In this document: in pieces, positions 54,758-64,000 of the stretch
Layout: the number at the start of each line of letters is the position of its first letter
Position numbering within the stretch: position 1 is the stretch's first letter
NCBI RefSeq assembly: GCF_900178005.1
Contig: NZ_FXBS01000006.1
Location: 1,302,001 to 1,366,000 of the forward strand
Direction of reading: 5' to 3'
From: Tuberibacillus sp. Marseille-P3662
GTDB taxonomy: Bacteria > Bacillota > Bacilli > Bacillales > Sporolactobacillaceae
Length of the DNA: 64,000 nucleotides
Notes under the pieces: model-generated
Databases searched by the model: none
Told to the model about the DNA's origin: nothing
The model's input: only the letters and a program-made list of their open reading frames with translations
Translations under genes and position numbers: made by a program

Positions 54758-56657
54758 CCCTCCTTATCTTTTCAGTTTCAATGATTTCTTCCTTATGAAT
54801 GTGGAAGCCAGCATCATCCTTAACAGATCTTGCAAGCATACACGAGAAGAAACCAACAACACCGACAATAGCAATGATAATTCCTGTCATATCGACCGTA
54901 TCACCCGTCGTGTCCGCAATAATAAAACCAATACTGACAACGGTCAAAGCCAATGACATTAAGAACGGTATCATGGTTGGTGACGGCATATGTACATCAC
55001 CTAGTGGTTCAGCGGGGGTTACTTTCTTATTCCCTTCCATCTTTTCTTTCCAGAAAGTATCAAGACTTTTGGCCATCGGTGTTTGTGCAAAATTATACTC
55101 AGGCGGCGGTGATGGTATCGACCATTCCAGTGTCCGTCCAAGCCCCCAGGCGTCACCCTGAGCTTTCTTACCATTTGCAGCTGTTTTAACAATATTAATC
55201 AACAGTACAATAACCCCTATACCCATCAAAGCGGCACCAATGGAACTGAGCAGATTTCCAGTTGCTAAGTGCTCACCTTCTAAGTAGGTAAAATAACGAC
55301 GCGGCATTCCCATTAACCCTAAAAAGTGTTGCGGAAAGAAAGTTAAGTGAAAGCCAATGAAAAACGTCCAGAATGTTATCTGACCGAGTGTTTCACTCAA
55401 AAATTTACCGAACATTTTCGGCCACCAATAGAATAACCCGGCAAAAATACCTAGAATGACACCACCGACAATAACGTAGTGAAAGTGGGCAACAACGAAA
55501 TAGCTGTCGTGATACTGGAAGTCAGCAGCTGGTACTGACAACATAACACCTGTCACACCACCCATAACGAACGTCGGGATAAAACTAATGGCAAAAAGAC
55601 TGGCTGTTGTGAAGTGAATTTGTCCACCCCACATTGTAAAGATCCAGTTGAAAATTTTGATTCCCGTTGGTACAGCAATGGCCATTGTCGCAATCGCAAA
55701 GATCACGTTAGCAACCGGACCTAGGCCAACAGTGAACATATGGTGGACCCACACCATGAAAGCAAGGAAACCAATTAAGACGGTGGCAAACACCATGGAG
55801 GCGTAGCCAAATAACCGCTTCTTAGAGAACGCACTTATCACTTCTGAAATCGCCCCAAAAGAAGGCAAGATTAAGATGTAAACTTCAGGATGTCCAAATA
55901 TCCAGAATATATGCTCATAGATGACTGGATTGCCACCCGCTGCTGTATTAAAAAAGTTACCTGAGAAGATCTTGTCAAAGAACAACAAGAATATGCCAAC
56001 CGTTAATGCCGGAAAGGCAAAAATAATCAATACAGACGTCACTAATGTCGTCCATATAAACAACGGCAAGCGCATAAATGTCATACCAGGTGCGCGCATA
56101 TTGATAATGGTCACTAAAAAGTTAATACCACCCATTAGAGTACCAGCACCAGCCACCTGTAAACCAAGAATATAGAAATTCATACCGCTTCCAAGGTAGC
56201 CCGATGATAGCGGAGCATAAGCTGTCCAACCACCAGCAGGGGCACCGCCAAAAAACCAACTGGCATTCAAAATCAAACCACCTAAGAAAAACAGCCAGAA
56301 ACCTAATGAATTTAAAAATGGAAAGGCAACGTCACGAGCCCCTATATGAAGTGGAACAACCGCATTCCATAAAGCAAAGATAAACGGCATCGCCGCAAAG
56401 AAAATCATTGTCGTTCCGTGCATTGTTAACACTTGATTATATTCAGAACCCGTGAGAAAACCCATTTCAGGCTGAATAAGTTGTATACGAATGAGTAAAG
56501 CTTCAATTCCTCCGGCAAGGAAGAATAATCCACCGCCAAACAAATATAAAATTGCAATCTTCTTATGATCAACAGTTGTTAACCATTCCAAAAGCCATGA
56601 ACCAAAACCTTGGTTCTGTTTTGGTACAGAAGACAAACTCTGTGCATTTTCAGACAC
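54750..56657 (-). CDS. ctaD: cytochrome c oxidase subunit I
   Basis: The 635-residue catalytic subunit contains heme a, heme a3 and CuB. Visible motifs are MHGTTMIFF, IFWIFGHPEVYILILPSFG (CuB histidine and the cross-linked tyrosine), VWVHHMFTVG, and HDSYFVVAHFHYVIVGG with the heme histidines. The C-terminal extension and extra helices match caa3-type enzymes. The start is GTG at 56657 after GGGAGGTTGAC. It lies between ctaC and ctaE. Confidence 0.97.
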   Translation of the reverse strand: MSENAQSLSSVPKQNQGFGSWLLEWLTTVDHKKIAILYLFGGGLFFLAGGIEALLIRIQLIQPEMGFLTGSEYNQVLTMHGTTMIFFAAMPFIFALWNAVVPLHIGARDVAFPFLNSLGFWLFFLGGLILNASWFFGGAPAGGWTAYAPLSSGYLGSGMNFYILGLQVAGAGTLMGGINFLVTIINMRAPGMTFMRLPLFIWTTLVTSVLIIFAFPALTVGIFLLFFDKIFSGNFFNTAAGGNPVIYEHIFWIFGHPEVYILILPSFGAISEVISAFSKKRLFGYASMVFATVLIGFLAFMVWVHHMFTVGLGPVANVIFAIATMAIAVPTGIKIFNWIFTMWGGQIHFTTASLFAISFIPTFVMGGVTGVMLSVPAADFQYHDSYFVVAHFHYVIVGGVILGIFAGLFYWWPKMFGKFLSETLGQITFWTFFIGFHLTFFPQHFLGLMGMPRRYFTYLEGEHLATGNLLSSIGAALMGIGVIVLLINIVKTAANGKKAQGDAWGLGRTLEWSIPSPPPEYNFAQTPMAKSLDTFWKEKMEGNKKVTPAEPLGDVHMPSPTMIPFLMSLALTVVSIGFIIADTTGDTVDMTGIIIAIVGVVGFFSCMLARSVKDDAGFHIHKEEIIETEKIRRDE

Positions 56658-56682
56658 GATGTCAACCTCCCTTATCAGTTAT

Positions 56683-57717
56683 TTAGTCGTCAACAGATAA
56701 TGTAGATAAATACTCAGCAATCGCATTAATTTGATCATTCGATAGTTTGTCTTTAAATGCAATCATGCTTGTTCCCTGTTTTAGATTATCAGGATCTTTA
56801 ATCCACTTTTTCAAGGCATCTTTGTTATTATTTTTAGCAACGCCTGCGAGGTTTTCCCGATCAGCGAAGTTCGTTAAGTTCGGTCCTGTCATGCCCTTTT
56901 TATTAGTATCTGTTGCATGACAAGCTACGCAATTTTTCTTAAATAACTTTTGGCCTTTTTGTGCTACGGCTTGATCAGGTTTTTCCGCACCGTTTTTCAT
57001 ATCCTTAATCCATTGGTCAAAATCGTCTTGCTCCATGACCTTAACATTAAAATACATTAGTGCGTGAGACTGACCACACAGTTCAGCACAACGACCTTTA
57101 AAAGTCCCCAATTCATCGAAAGTCAACCACATTTCATTCGTTAAACCAGGGTTAACGTCTTGCTTGCCACCAAAAGCTGGAAGCCAAAATGAGTGAACCA
57201 CATCATTGGATGTCAATTCAAACACAACTTTTTTATCTTTTGGTACATATAGATCTTGTGCTGTCGTGACTTTCTTATCTGGATAAGTAAACTCCCACCA
57301 ATATTGATTAGCTGTCACTTTAACCTTAAGGACATCATCTTTCTTACTATCATTATTGGTATCGGACAAAGCAAACGTTTGTTGAATCGTTGGCACAGCT
57401 AAAATGGCCAAAAGAACAATTGGAATGATCGTCCAAAGGAGTTCTAGTTTGGTATTCCCCTCAACTTGTTTTGGAATATGTTCTTCTTGTCCAGACCGTT
57501 TGCGGTAGCGAATCAATGCATATGTAAATAAAAATCCAACAACTAGAACGACCACAACCATGATCGCTATACTGATCAGCATGAGATTTGCTTGACGTTC
57601 TGCGACTTCCCCTAATGGGTCCAACGCAGAAACACCCTGCTTACCACAACCGGACAACACCAAAGCAAGCGCTGTTATAGGAAGCCAGCGCCATAAATGC
57701 TGCCATCTTTTAAGCAT
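56683..57717 (-). CDS. ctaC: cytochrome c oxidase subunit II with cytochrome c domain
   Basis: The 344-residue lipoprotein accepts electrons from cytochrome c at CuA. A lipobox (LSGC, Cys24) follows a signal peptide; two membrane helices (about 45-70 and 93-112) are followed by the cupredoxin domain with CuA ligands His175, Cys210, Glu212, Cys214, His218 and Met221. The C-terminal cytochrome c domain has CVACH (263-267), defining a caa3 oxidase. GAGAGGTC precedes the ATG. LspA in this window is the expected processing enzyme. Confidence 0.97.
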   Translation of the reverse strand: MLKRWQHLWRWLPITALALVLSGCGKQGVSALDPLGEVAERQANLMLISIAIMVVVVLVVGFLFTYALIRYRKRSGQEEHIPKQVEGNTKLELLWTIIPIVLLAILAVPTIQQTFALSDTNNDSKKDDVLKVKVTANQYWWEFTYPDKKVTTAQDLYVPKDKKVVFELTSNDVVHSFWLPAFGGKQDVNPGLTNEMWLTFDELGTFKGRCAELCGQSHALMYFNVKVMEQDDFDQWIKDMKNGAEKPDQAVAQKGQKLFKKNCVACHATDTNKKGMTGPNLTNFADRENLAGVAKNNNKDALKKWIKDPDNLKQGTSMIAFKDKLSNDQINAIAEYLSTLSVDD

Positions 57718-57814
57718 ATGTTCGACCTCTCTTTCTCTAAATTATGACTAAATATATTAACTATAATGGTTGCAGCGATATAGTTTATAAAACCGACTAC
57801 AACCATTATTGTCA

Positions 57815-58750
57815 CTAAATAACAGACACAACCATAACAATGAACATAATGGTCATATAATTCAAAGAATACACAAACATGATCCGTGCCCATTTGATTG
57901 TATCTTTCATATAAAACCCATATAGGCTAACAGCGATCCACCCGAGACCCAGAACAATGGCCGCTATTAAATAAATCGCACCTAGTTCATATAATAAAAG
58001 TGAGACTGGAAACAGAACTAGAACGTAAGTCGTCATTTGCCTTTTGGTAAACTCGAATCCAGCGACAACCGGTAACATCGGAATACCCGCTTTACGATAT
58101 TCCTCAACCCGTTTGATAGCAAGTGCCAAAAAATGAGGCGGCTGCCACAGAAACATAACCATAAACAATAACCATGGTATACCAGTGCTCAATGAGGGAT
58201 CAATCGCAGCCCAACCAATCATCGGCGGTATGGCACCAGAAATGCCGCCAACAATAGTGTTTAACGAATGAGTGCGTTTTAACCACCAGGTATAAACAAC
58301 AACATAGACAAACAAGCCAATAAGCCCCAAAATTGCCGCCGCATAGTGCGCTAACATTAAGCTCATTGTACCCAATATAGACATGGCAATACCAGCCCAT
58401 AGAACTTGCCTTTCATCTAGTCGCCCCGTTGCCGATGGACGTTCCTGGGTTCGTTCCATTAATTGATCGATATCCCGATCAATGTAATTATTAAAACAAC
58501 AGCCACCGGCAATAATTAAAGCCGTACCGATCAAAGCATAAATGATCGTCATAATATAATCTAAAAATGCGTATTCGTTAAAAGTTAATGCTAGCCAAAT
58601 CCCAGTGAACGTTGTAATTAAATTGGATATGACAATCCCTGTTTTCGAAATCGTTAGGAAGTCTTTCCAAGTCCCCGAAGGATTGGCCTCCGACAATGGA
58701 CCCGGTTCCATAACACGCGTAGGTTCATAGGTGGCAAAGGGCTTGCCCAT
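57815..58750 (-). CDS. ctaB: protoheme IX farnesyltransferase (heme O synthase)
   Basis: Converts heme b to heme O for CtaA and the oxidase. The 311-residue UbiA-family protein has about nine membrane helices and both aspartate-rich motifs: [15 protein letters not shown] and the second region around [17 protein letters not shown]. Its N-terminus [27 protein letters not shown] matches CtaB. It precedes ctaC and is divergent from ctaA; GAAAGGAAG precedes the ATG. Confidence 0.96.
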   Translation of the reverse strand: MGKPFATYEPTRVMEPGPLSEANPSGTWKDFLTISKTGIVISNLITTFTGIWLALTFNEYAFLDYIMTIIYALIGTALIIAGGCCFNNYIDRDIDQLMERTQERPSATGRLDERQVLWAGIAMSILGTMSLMLAHYAAAILGLIGLFVYVVVYTWWLKRTHSLNTIVGGISGAIPPMIGWAAIDPSLSTGIPWLLFMVMFLWQPPHFLALAIKRVEEYRKAGIPMLPVVAGFEFTKRQMTTYVLVLFPVSLLLYELGAIYLIAAIVLGLGWIAVSLYGFYMKDTIKWARIMFVYSLNYMTIMFIVMVVSVI

Positions 58751-58842
58751 AAAAAACGCTTCCTTTCTTATTGTAAAAGATGATCCTCACGAATAAAAGA
58801 ACCAAAATGACAATTCTAGTCTCTATGTGATTTTCCCATTAC

Positions 58843-58871
58843 ATTATAATTAACAAACAACTAAATGGAAA
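58843..58871 (-). promoter_or_regulatory. candidate sigma-A promoter of ctaB-ctaF
   Basis: TATAAT (58848-58843) with TTTCCA (58871-58866) 17 bases upstream on the minus strand; the -35 matches 4 of 6. ResD-like sites lie further upstream at 58908-58937. Confidence 0.6.
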
Positions 58872-58883
58872 CCACTTTGCGCC

Positions 58884-58965
58884 AAAAGATTATGATTTTG
58901 AAAAACCATCACAAAAATGTTTAAGAGTGTTCACAAAAACAATTTTTGGCGTCTAAAAGATTATG
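58884..58965. repeat. direct repeat AAAAGATTATG flanking ResD-like sites
   Basis: AAAAGATTATG occurs at 58884-58894 and 58955-58965, 71 bases apart, each preceded by a TTTG..GC-type sequence. Between them lie the two ResD-like sites. The repeats do not match a site known to the annotator. Confidence 0.6.
58908..58937. promoter_or_regulatory. ResD-like binding sites between ctaA and ctaB
   Basis: ATCACAAA (58908-58915) and TTCACAAA (58930-58937) are 22 bases apart, two helical turns, and resemble the inverted ResD site TTTGTGAAT. ResD activates ctaA and ctaB in B. subtilis. Their location upstream of the ctaB promoter suits activation, but binding is inferred. Confidence 0.45.
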
Positions 58966-59083
58966 TTAAGCTATTAATGGATTTCATATTATCTGTATTC
59001 ATTATATACGAACTCCATTTATTTGTATACTTTGTGTCGGTTTGACATAAAATCGACACATTTTTGTAAGAAGGTGTCCCTCT

Positions 59084-59986
59084 TTGAGACAAAACAAATT
59101 ATTTATTTTTAGTATTGTAGCCACACTTGGGATGTTTATTGTCATCTTAATGGGTGCTCTAGTAACGAACACTGGGTCTGCTAACGGGTGTGGACGATCT
59201 TGGCCACTCTGTTATGGGGAAGTTGTCCCGTCGGATGTAAAGAAAGAAACCCTCATTGAGTTCAGCCATCGTATTATTTCTGGATTAATGGGGCTTATTG
59301 TTATCATTCACGCCATTTGGAGTTGGCTTCGTTATGCCCACATTAAATGGACAAAATTATTAGCCGTTCTATCCGTTTTCTTTGTCGCATTTCAAGGTCT
59401 ATTAGGAGGAGCCGCTGTCATTTGGCAACAGTCTTCCTTTATTCTAGCCTTGCATTTTGGTTTCTCATTGATTTCATTTGCCAGTGTTCTGATGCTAACC
59501 ATTATTGTTTACGAACAGACCAGGTACCGCACTACCATTCGACCTAAGATTACAACGGCAATGCGTCTGAATCTTACAGGAATGTTTATCTATCTTTATC
59601 TTTTAATTTACTCCGGTGCCTTCGTTCGACACACCGACTCAGCCTTAGGGTGTCGCGGCTGGCCACTGTGTAATGGCGAATGGATTCCTGAACTTTATAG
59701 CCGCGCTGGTGTCCAGTTCATCCATAGAGTGCTGGCTGGCGTCCTCATCATCTGGTTAGCGACCACGTTCATTCGCGTCGTGCTTAAATATCGTGATGAA
59801 GTTTGGCTTTATTGGGGAATCACATTAAGCATTGGGCTTATTCTTCTTCAGGCTTTTACGGGAGCCATGGTTGTGTTAACACTTATGGATATCAGCTTTT
59901 TGCTTCTGCATGCCTCCTTCGTGACATTGCTATTCGGGGCTTTAGGTTTTCTCGTCATGATTGCTTGGCGAAAACCCAGATCATAA
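59084..59986 (+). CDS. ctaA: heme A synthase
   Basis: Oxidises heme O to heme A. The 300-residue membrane protein has eight helices in two homologous halves. The cysteine pairs expected for Bacillus-type CtaA are Cys36/Cys43 (CGRSWPLC) and Cys190/Cys196 (CRGWPLC). Heme-ligand histidines are present in SHRIISG, LALHFGF, IHRVLAG and LLHASF. The start is TTG at 59084, seven bases after AAGGTG. It is divergent from ctaB and shares a terminator with pycA. Confidence 0.96.
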   Translation: MRQNKLFIFSIVATLGMFIVILMGALVTNTGSANGCGRSWPLCYGEVVPSDVKKETLIEFSHRIISGLMGLIVIIHAIWSWLRYAHIKWTKLLAVLSVFFVAFQGLLGGAAVIWQQSSFILALHFGFSLISFASVLMLTIIVYEQTRYRTTIRPKITTAMRLNLTGMFIYLYLLIYSGAFVRHTDSALGCRGWPLCNGEWIPELYSRAGVQFIHRVLAGVLIIWLATTFIRVVLKYRDEVWLYWGITLSIGLILLQAFTGAMVVLTLMDISFLLLHASFVTLLFGALGFLVMIAWRKPRS

Positions 59987-60019
59987 AAAGCATCCTGCTT
60001 CATCAGCAGGATGCTTTTT
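59985..60019. terminator. bidirectional terminator between ctaA and pycA
   Basis: AAAAGCATCCTGCT and AGCAGGATGCTTTT form a 14-bp stem with a 5-base loop between the convergent genes, with A- and T-runs at both ends. The ctaA stop overlaps the first arm. Confidence 0.93.
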
Positions 60020-60037
60020 AGATTAAGTGGTTTCTAA

Positions 60038-63000
60038 TTAGTCTCTCATTTCTACCAGTAGATCACCGGTTTGTATCGTTTCATTGGATTTAAGATGAAT
60101 TTTTTCTACGACGCCATCAAAAGGAGCTTGCAGTGTTGTTTCCATTTTCATCGCTTCGGTGATCATCAGATGATCACCTTTTTTCACCTTTTCGCCTTCA
60201 TCAACAAGCACCTTAATCACTGTTCCCGGCATGGTCGCACCTAAATGCTTATCATTGTCAGGGTCTGCTTTCGGTTTGACTGATATGTCGGTTTCAACAT
60301 TTGTATCACGAATCACAACTTCACGTGGTTGACCGTTCAATTCAAAGTAAACGGTTCGCGTGCCATCTTTTTGCGGTTCACTAATAGATACAAGTTTCAC
60401 AATCAAGGTCTTACCTTGTTCAATTTCAATCGCCACTTCTTCACCAAGCTTAAGACCGTAGAAGAAAGTTGGTGTATCTAAGACTGATATATCCCCATAA
60501 GATTCTTGCGCTTTTAAGTAATCCGAAAAAACCTTTGGATAGAGGGCATAAGATAAAAGTTCCTTAAACGTCCCTTTACGGTTAATCTTATGTTCAAGCG
60601 TTTTTTTCATTTCTGTGAAATCTACACTGTCCAAATATTCACCAGGGCGTTTGGTTAAAGGTTCACGTCCTTTAAGAACAATATTTTGCAATTGCTTTGG
60701 AAAACCCTGATATGGCTGGCCAAGATAACCTTGGAAAAAAGTAATCACAGAATCTGGAAAATCAATGGAGTCGCCGCGTTCGTACAAGTCATCCTCTGTT
60801 AAGTCATTTTGTACCATGAACAACGCCATATCTCCGACAACTTTTGAAGATGGCGTAACCTTGACGATATCACCGAATAACTGATTAACGCGGGCATACA
60901 TATCTTTGACTTCTTCCCAACGTCCACGGAGACCGACTCCCTCTGCTTGTTGTTGCAAGTTACTATATTGGCCGCCTGGCATTTCATATTTATAAATTTC
61001 CGGATTAGGAGCTTTCATCCCATTTTCGAACGGCGCATAATATTCTCGTACATCATGCCAATAGTCACTCAACCGCTCCATAGCATCAATATCAACTTCT
61101 GGCTTACGCTCATTACCTTCTAGGGCATAATATAAGGAATTCGCACTTGGCTGTGACGTCATTCCGGACATCGATGCCATGGACGTATCTACAATATCAA
61201 CCCCGGCTTCAACAGCACGGGAGTAGGTGAAGATGCCGTTACCACTTGTATCATGCATATGTAAATGGATCGGGATATCCACCGATTCTTTTAATTGGCT
61301 AATCAATTGATAAGCAGCTTCAGGTTTCAATAATCCAGCCATATCCTTAATAGCTAGTATATGCGCGCCTGCTGCTTCCAATTCTTTTGCTAGATTTAAA
61401 TAATAGTTTAAATCATATTTCTTCTTGGCGGGGTCAAGGATATCACCTGTATAGCAGATTGTCGCTTCAGCGATTTTGCCCGTATCTCGTACAGTTTCAA
61501 TCGCGAGCCGCATCCCTTCTACCCAGTTCAAACTGTCAAAAATTCTGAATACATCAATACCGGCATCTGCAGACTCTCTAATGAACGATTGAATCAGGTT
61601 ATCAGCATAATTGGTATATCCGACTGCATTGGAACCTCTAAACAACATTTGCAACAGGACGTTCGGCATTTTTTCTCTGATTAACCTTAAGCGTTCCCAC
61701 GGATCTTCTTTTAAGAAACGCATCATGGTGTCATAAGTAGCGCCGCCCCACATTTCAGATGAGAATAGATTCGGTAATAGCCTCGCGGTTGGTTCAGCGA
61801 TTTTTTTAATATCATGCGTCCGCATCCGCGTCGCAAGTAAACTCTGGTGGGCATCACGGAACGTGGTATCGGTTAACAACACTTGTTCATGTTGCTTAAT
61901 CCAATCAACAACACCTTCTGGCCCTTTGGCATCCAAAATTTGTTTCGTTCCCTGCGGCATTGGTTCAGAATACTTAACGTCCGGTAGCGTCGGCCGTATA
62001 AGGGACGGCTTTTTCTGTTGATGAATGCCCGGAAAACCATTGACCGTCACATCACCAATATAGGTTAACATTTTGGTTCCACGGTTAAGTTTTGGAGGGA
62101 ATACAAACAATTCTGGTGTGGAATCAATAAACGACGTATCGGCTTGTCCGGATAAAAACGTTTCATGATTAACAACATTCTCCAAAAAGGAAATGTTCGT
62201 TTTGATCCCTCTTATTCTGAATTCCTTTAGATTTCTTAACATTTTGGATGCAGCATCCGTGAATGTTAACGCCCAGGTTGACACTTTAACGAGTAAAGAA
62301 TCATAATGTGGCGTTATGACAGCGCCTTGGAAACCATTGCCGGCATCTAGACGAACACCAAAACCACCGCCTGTTCGATACGCCATAATTTTTCCGGTAT
62401 CAGGCATAAATTGATGTTCCGGATCTTCAGTTGTTACCCTAGATTGAATGGCATAACCGTTCGTAACAATACGATCCTGTTCCGGGATATTGACCGGTGC
62501 TTGATGCAGATGGGCCCCTTCGGCAATGCGGATTTGTGATTGAACAATGTCAACACCGGTTACCATTTCTGTAATGGTGTGCTCGACTTGGACACGCGGA
62601 TTAACCTCAATAAAATAAAAGTCTCCATCATCTGTGACAAGAAATTCAACGGTGCCTGCATTCTTGTAATTCACATGGTCCATTAACTGAACGGCTGATT
62701 GGCAGAGCCCTTCTCTAACCGGTTCAGGTAATGCCAAGCTTGGGGCAACTTCTACCACTTTTTGATGGCGTCTCTGAACGGAACAATCACGTTCAAACAA
62801 GTGCACAGTGTTACCATGACTGTCACCAATAACTTGAACCTCAATGTGTTTAGGATTCTCAACATACTTCTCAATATAGATGTCCCCTGAGCCAAAAGCA
62901 GCTTGAGCCTCGGATTTCGCACGTTCAAACGCATCTTCAAGCCCGCGTTCACTGCGAACCACTCGCATACCACGACCGCCGCCACCAAGAACAGCCTTAA

Positions 63001-63484
63001 CCATGATGGGATAACCGTGCTCATTGGCAAATTGTTTCGCTTCTTTAACCGAATCGATGACGCCGTCAGTACCTGGAACAACTGGAATACCGGCTGCAAC
63101 AGCTGCTTCGCGTGCTTTCGCTTTATCACCAAATGTCAATAAATGATCGACGTCCGGTCCCACAAAGATAATGCCCTCATCCTGACAACGTTGAGCAAAT
63201 TCCTCATTCTCAGATAAAAAGCCATAACCAGGGTGGATCGCATCAACGCCATTAGCTTTAGCGATTTCAATAATCCCTTCAATATCTAAATAAGCATCAA
63301 TCGGCTTTTTATCCTCTCCAACAAGATAGGCCTCATCCGCTTTATAGCGATGATATGAGCCCGTATCTTCCTTTGAATAAACAGCAACAGTACGGATATT
63401 GAGTTCCGTACACGCCCTGAATATTCGAATCGCAATTTCTCCTCTATTAGCAACTAACAGTTTCTGAATCTTTCGCTCTCCCAT
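60038..63484 (-). CDS. pycA: pyruvate carboxylase
   Basis: Anaplerotic enzyme making oxaloacetate from pyruvate and bicarbonate. The 1,148-residue single-chain form has a biotin carboxylase domain (1-450; ANRGEIAIRIFRAC, ERDCSVQRRHQKVVE), a carboxyltransferase TIM barrel (about 530-800; DTTFRDAHQSLLATRMRT with metal ligands), a tetramerisation region, and a biotinyl domain with EAMKMET (Lys1113). The ATG follows the ftsW stop directly (TAAATG), with AGGAGG inside the ftsW end. It ends at the terminator shared with ctaA. Confidence 0.98.
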   Translation of the reverse strand: MGERKIQKLLVANRGEIAIRIFRACTELNIRTVAVYSKEDTGSYHRYKADEAYLVGEDKKPIDAYLDIEGIIEIAKANGVDAIHPGYGFLSENEEFAQRCQDEGIIFVGPDVDHLLTFGDKAKAREAAVAAGIPVVPGTDGVIDSVKEAKQFANEHGYPIMVKAVLGGGGRGMRVVRSERGLEDAFERAKSEAQAAFGSGDIYIEKYVENPKHIEVQVIGDSHGNTVHLFERDCSVQRRHQKVVEVAPSLALPEPVREGLCQSAVQLMDHVNYKNAGTVEFLVTDDGDFYFIEVNPRVQVEHTITEMVTGVDIVQSQIRIAEGAHLHQAPVNIPEQDRIVTNGYAIQSRVTTEDPEHQFMPDTGKIMAYRTGGGFGVRLDAGNGFQGAVITPHYDSLLVKVSTWALTFTDAASKMLRNLKEFRIRGIKTNISFLENVVNHETFLSGQADTSFIDSTPELFVFPPKLNRGTKMLTYIGDVTVNGFPGIHQQKKPSLIRPTLPDVKYSEPMPQGTKQILDAKGPEGVVDWIKQHEQVLLTDTTFRDAHQSLLATRMRTHDIKKIAEPTARLLPNLFSSEMWGGATYDTMMRFLKEDPWERLRLIREKMPNVLLQMLFRGSNAVGYTNYADNLIQSFIRESADAGIDVFRIFDSLNWVEGMRLAIETVRDTGKIAEATICYTGDILDPAKKKYDLNYYLNLAKELEAAGAHILAIKDMAGLLKPEAAYQLISQLKESVDIPIHLHMHDTSGNGIFTYSRAVEAGVDIVDTSMASMSGMTSQPSANSLYYALEGNERKPEVDIDAMERLSDYWHDVREYYAPFENGMKAPNPEIYKYEMPGGQYSNLQQQAEGVGLRGRWEEVKDMYARVNQLFGDIVKVTPSSKVVGDMALFMVQNDLTEDDLYERGDSIDFPDSVITFFQGYLGQPYQGFPKQLQNIVLKGREPLTKRPGEYLDSVDFTEMKKTLEHKINRKGTFKELLSYALYPKVFSDYLKAQESYGDISVLDTPTFFYGLKLGEEVAIEIEQGKTLIVKLVSISEPQKDGTRTVYFELNGQPREVVIRDTNVETDISVKPKADPDNDKHLGATMPGTVIKVLVDEGEKVKKGDHLMITEAMKMETTLQAPFDGVVEKIHLKSNETIQTGDLLVEMRD

Positions 63485-64000
63485 TTATGCAACCTCCTGT
63501 AGTCGTTTTTTTTCTCGCATTTTGACAAAACTAGAGATATTGATGAGAACCCCGACAGATATCATTGTCATCACTAAAGATGACCCCCCGTAGCTAATGA
63601 ACGGCAACGGTACCCCTGTGACCGGCATGAGTCCGACTATAACACAGAGATTAATCCCCGCCTGTATTCCTATGAATGAAGCAATACCAATCGCTAGCAA
63701 ACTACCGAATACATCTTGAGCCTTAATCCCGATTAAAAACCCTCGAACTACGATATAGGCGAGTAACAATAACACGAAGGCAACCCCAAGAATACCTAGT
63801 TCTTCAGCAACAATCGCCATGATAAAGTCCGTATGTGGAAATGGCAGAAAACCAGTTTTTTCAATGCTGTTGCCCAGTCCTTTACCAGACCAGCCGCCTG
63901 ATGCAATAGCAATATAAGAATTCACTAATTGCAAGCCTTCGTCCTGAGCAAAAGTGAAAGGTTGGCCAACCGCTTCTATTCGATTTTTTTGTTCAGGTGA
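63485..64000 (-). CDS. ftsW: SEDS peptidoglycan polymerase FtsW, C-terminal part (runs off right edge)
   Basis: Septal peptidoglycan glycosyltransferase of the SEDS family, partner of PbpB. About 171 C-terminal residues are present, open to the right edge. They start SPEQKNRIEAVGQPFTFAQDEG, then ASGGWSGKGLGNSIEKTGFLP and HTDFIMAIVAEELGILG, and the SEDS signature VGLMPVTGVPLPFISYGGSS. Synteny with pycA identifies it as the ylaO/ftsW gene, distinct from spoVE. The pycA start abuts its stop. Confidence 0.94.
   Translation of the reverse strand, partial: SPEQKNRIEAVGQPFTFAQDEGLQLVNSYIAIASGGWSGKGLGNSIEKTGFLPFPHTDFIMAIVAEELGILGVAFVLLLLAYIVVRGFLIGIKAQDVFGSLLAIGIASFIGIQAGINLCVIVGLMPVTGVPLPFISYGGSSLVMTMISVGVLINISSFVKMREKKRLQEVA

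Overview
The window is a stretch of core chromosome from an aerobic, endospore-forming member of the Bacillales (Firmicutes, moderate-to-low GC). The evidence is its gene order, which is that of Bacillus subtilis from ylaO/ftsW to pyrAB, read in reverse. It contains sporulation genes (sigE, sigG, spoIIGA, spoVD, spoVE, ylbJ, gerR/ylbO, a csfG-like RNA), a DAP-type murE and a bacillithiol gene (bshC). Almost every gene is on the minus strand, so transcription runs mainly from high to low coordinates. No tRNA, rRNA, insertion sequence, prophage or CRISPR array was seen.

From right to left: 63485-64000 is the 3' part of ftsW, directly followed by pycA (pyruvate carboxylase). Next is the heme A / caa3 oxidase block: ctaA on plus, and ctaB, ctaC, ctaD, ctaE, ctaF on minus, then a DUF420/CtaM-like gene where B. 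subtilis has ctaG. The ylb region follows: a GNAT enzyme, a YugN-like gene, two secreted CAP-domain proteins, a BCCT transporter and an M20 amidohydrolase (the last two interrupt the B. subtilis order), ylbD, ylbE, ylbF, ylbG, a plus-strand small RNA candidate, rsmD, coaD, ylbJ, ylbK, ylbL, tmcAL, ylbN, rpmF, gerR and ylbP. A three-gene biotin-dependent acyl-CoA carboxylase and a DUF3397 membrane protein come next, then bshC. The dcw cluster follows: mraZ, rsmH, ftsL, pbpB, spoVD, murE, murF, mraY, murD, spoVE, murB, divIB, ftsA, ftsZ. Then spoIIGA, sigE, sigG, ylmC, ylmD, ylmE, sepF, ylmG, ylmH, divIVA, ylyA, lspA, rluD and the pyr operon (pyrR, pyrB, pyrC, carA and the 5' part of carB) at the left edge.

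The genes fall into a few programmes: cell-wall precursor synthesis and division (dcw plus ylm genes); forespore/mother-cell sigma control (spoIIGA activates pro-sigma E, sigG follows, and spoVD/spoVE build spore cortex); UMP synthesis under PyrR attenuation; terminal respiration (heme A synthesis, oxidase subunits, copper/heme maturation); and RNA/ribosome housekeeping. Many computed open reading frames begin upstream of the likely start. Ribosome-binding sites, and in several cases terminators or promoters inside the extension, were used to choose starts; TTG and GTG starts are frequent.

Compared with B. subtilis, murG is absent between spoVE and murB, ileS is absent beside divIVA, pyrP is absent from the pyr operon, and sbp/ylxX/ylxW are absent before ftsA. 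murF lies inside the cluster. The most interesting non-coding element is the CsfG-like RNA at about 45317-45457. It has a sigma-F-like promoter, a strong terminator and a pyrimidine tract complementary to Shine-Dalgarno sequences. Other regulatory elements read directly are two PyrR attenuators, a four-repeat MraZ operator, a spoIIG-type promoter with an extended spacer, a consensus promoter for ylbN-rpmF, and ResD-like sites between ctaA and ctaB.
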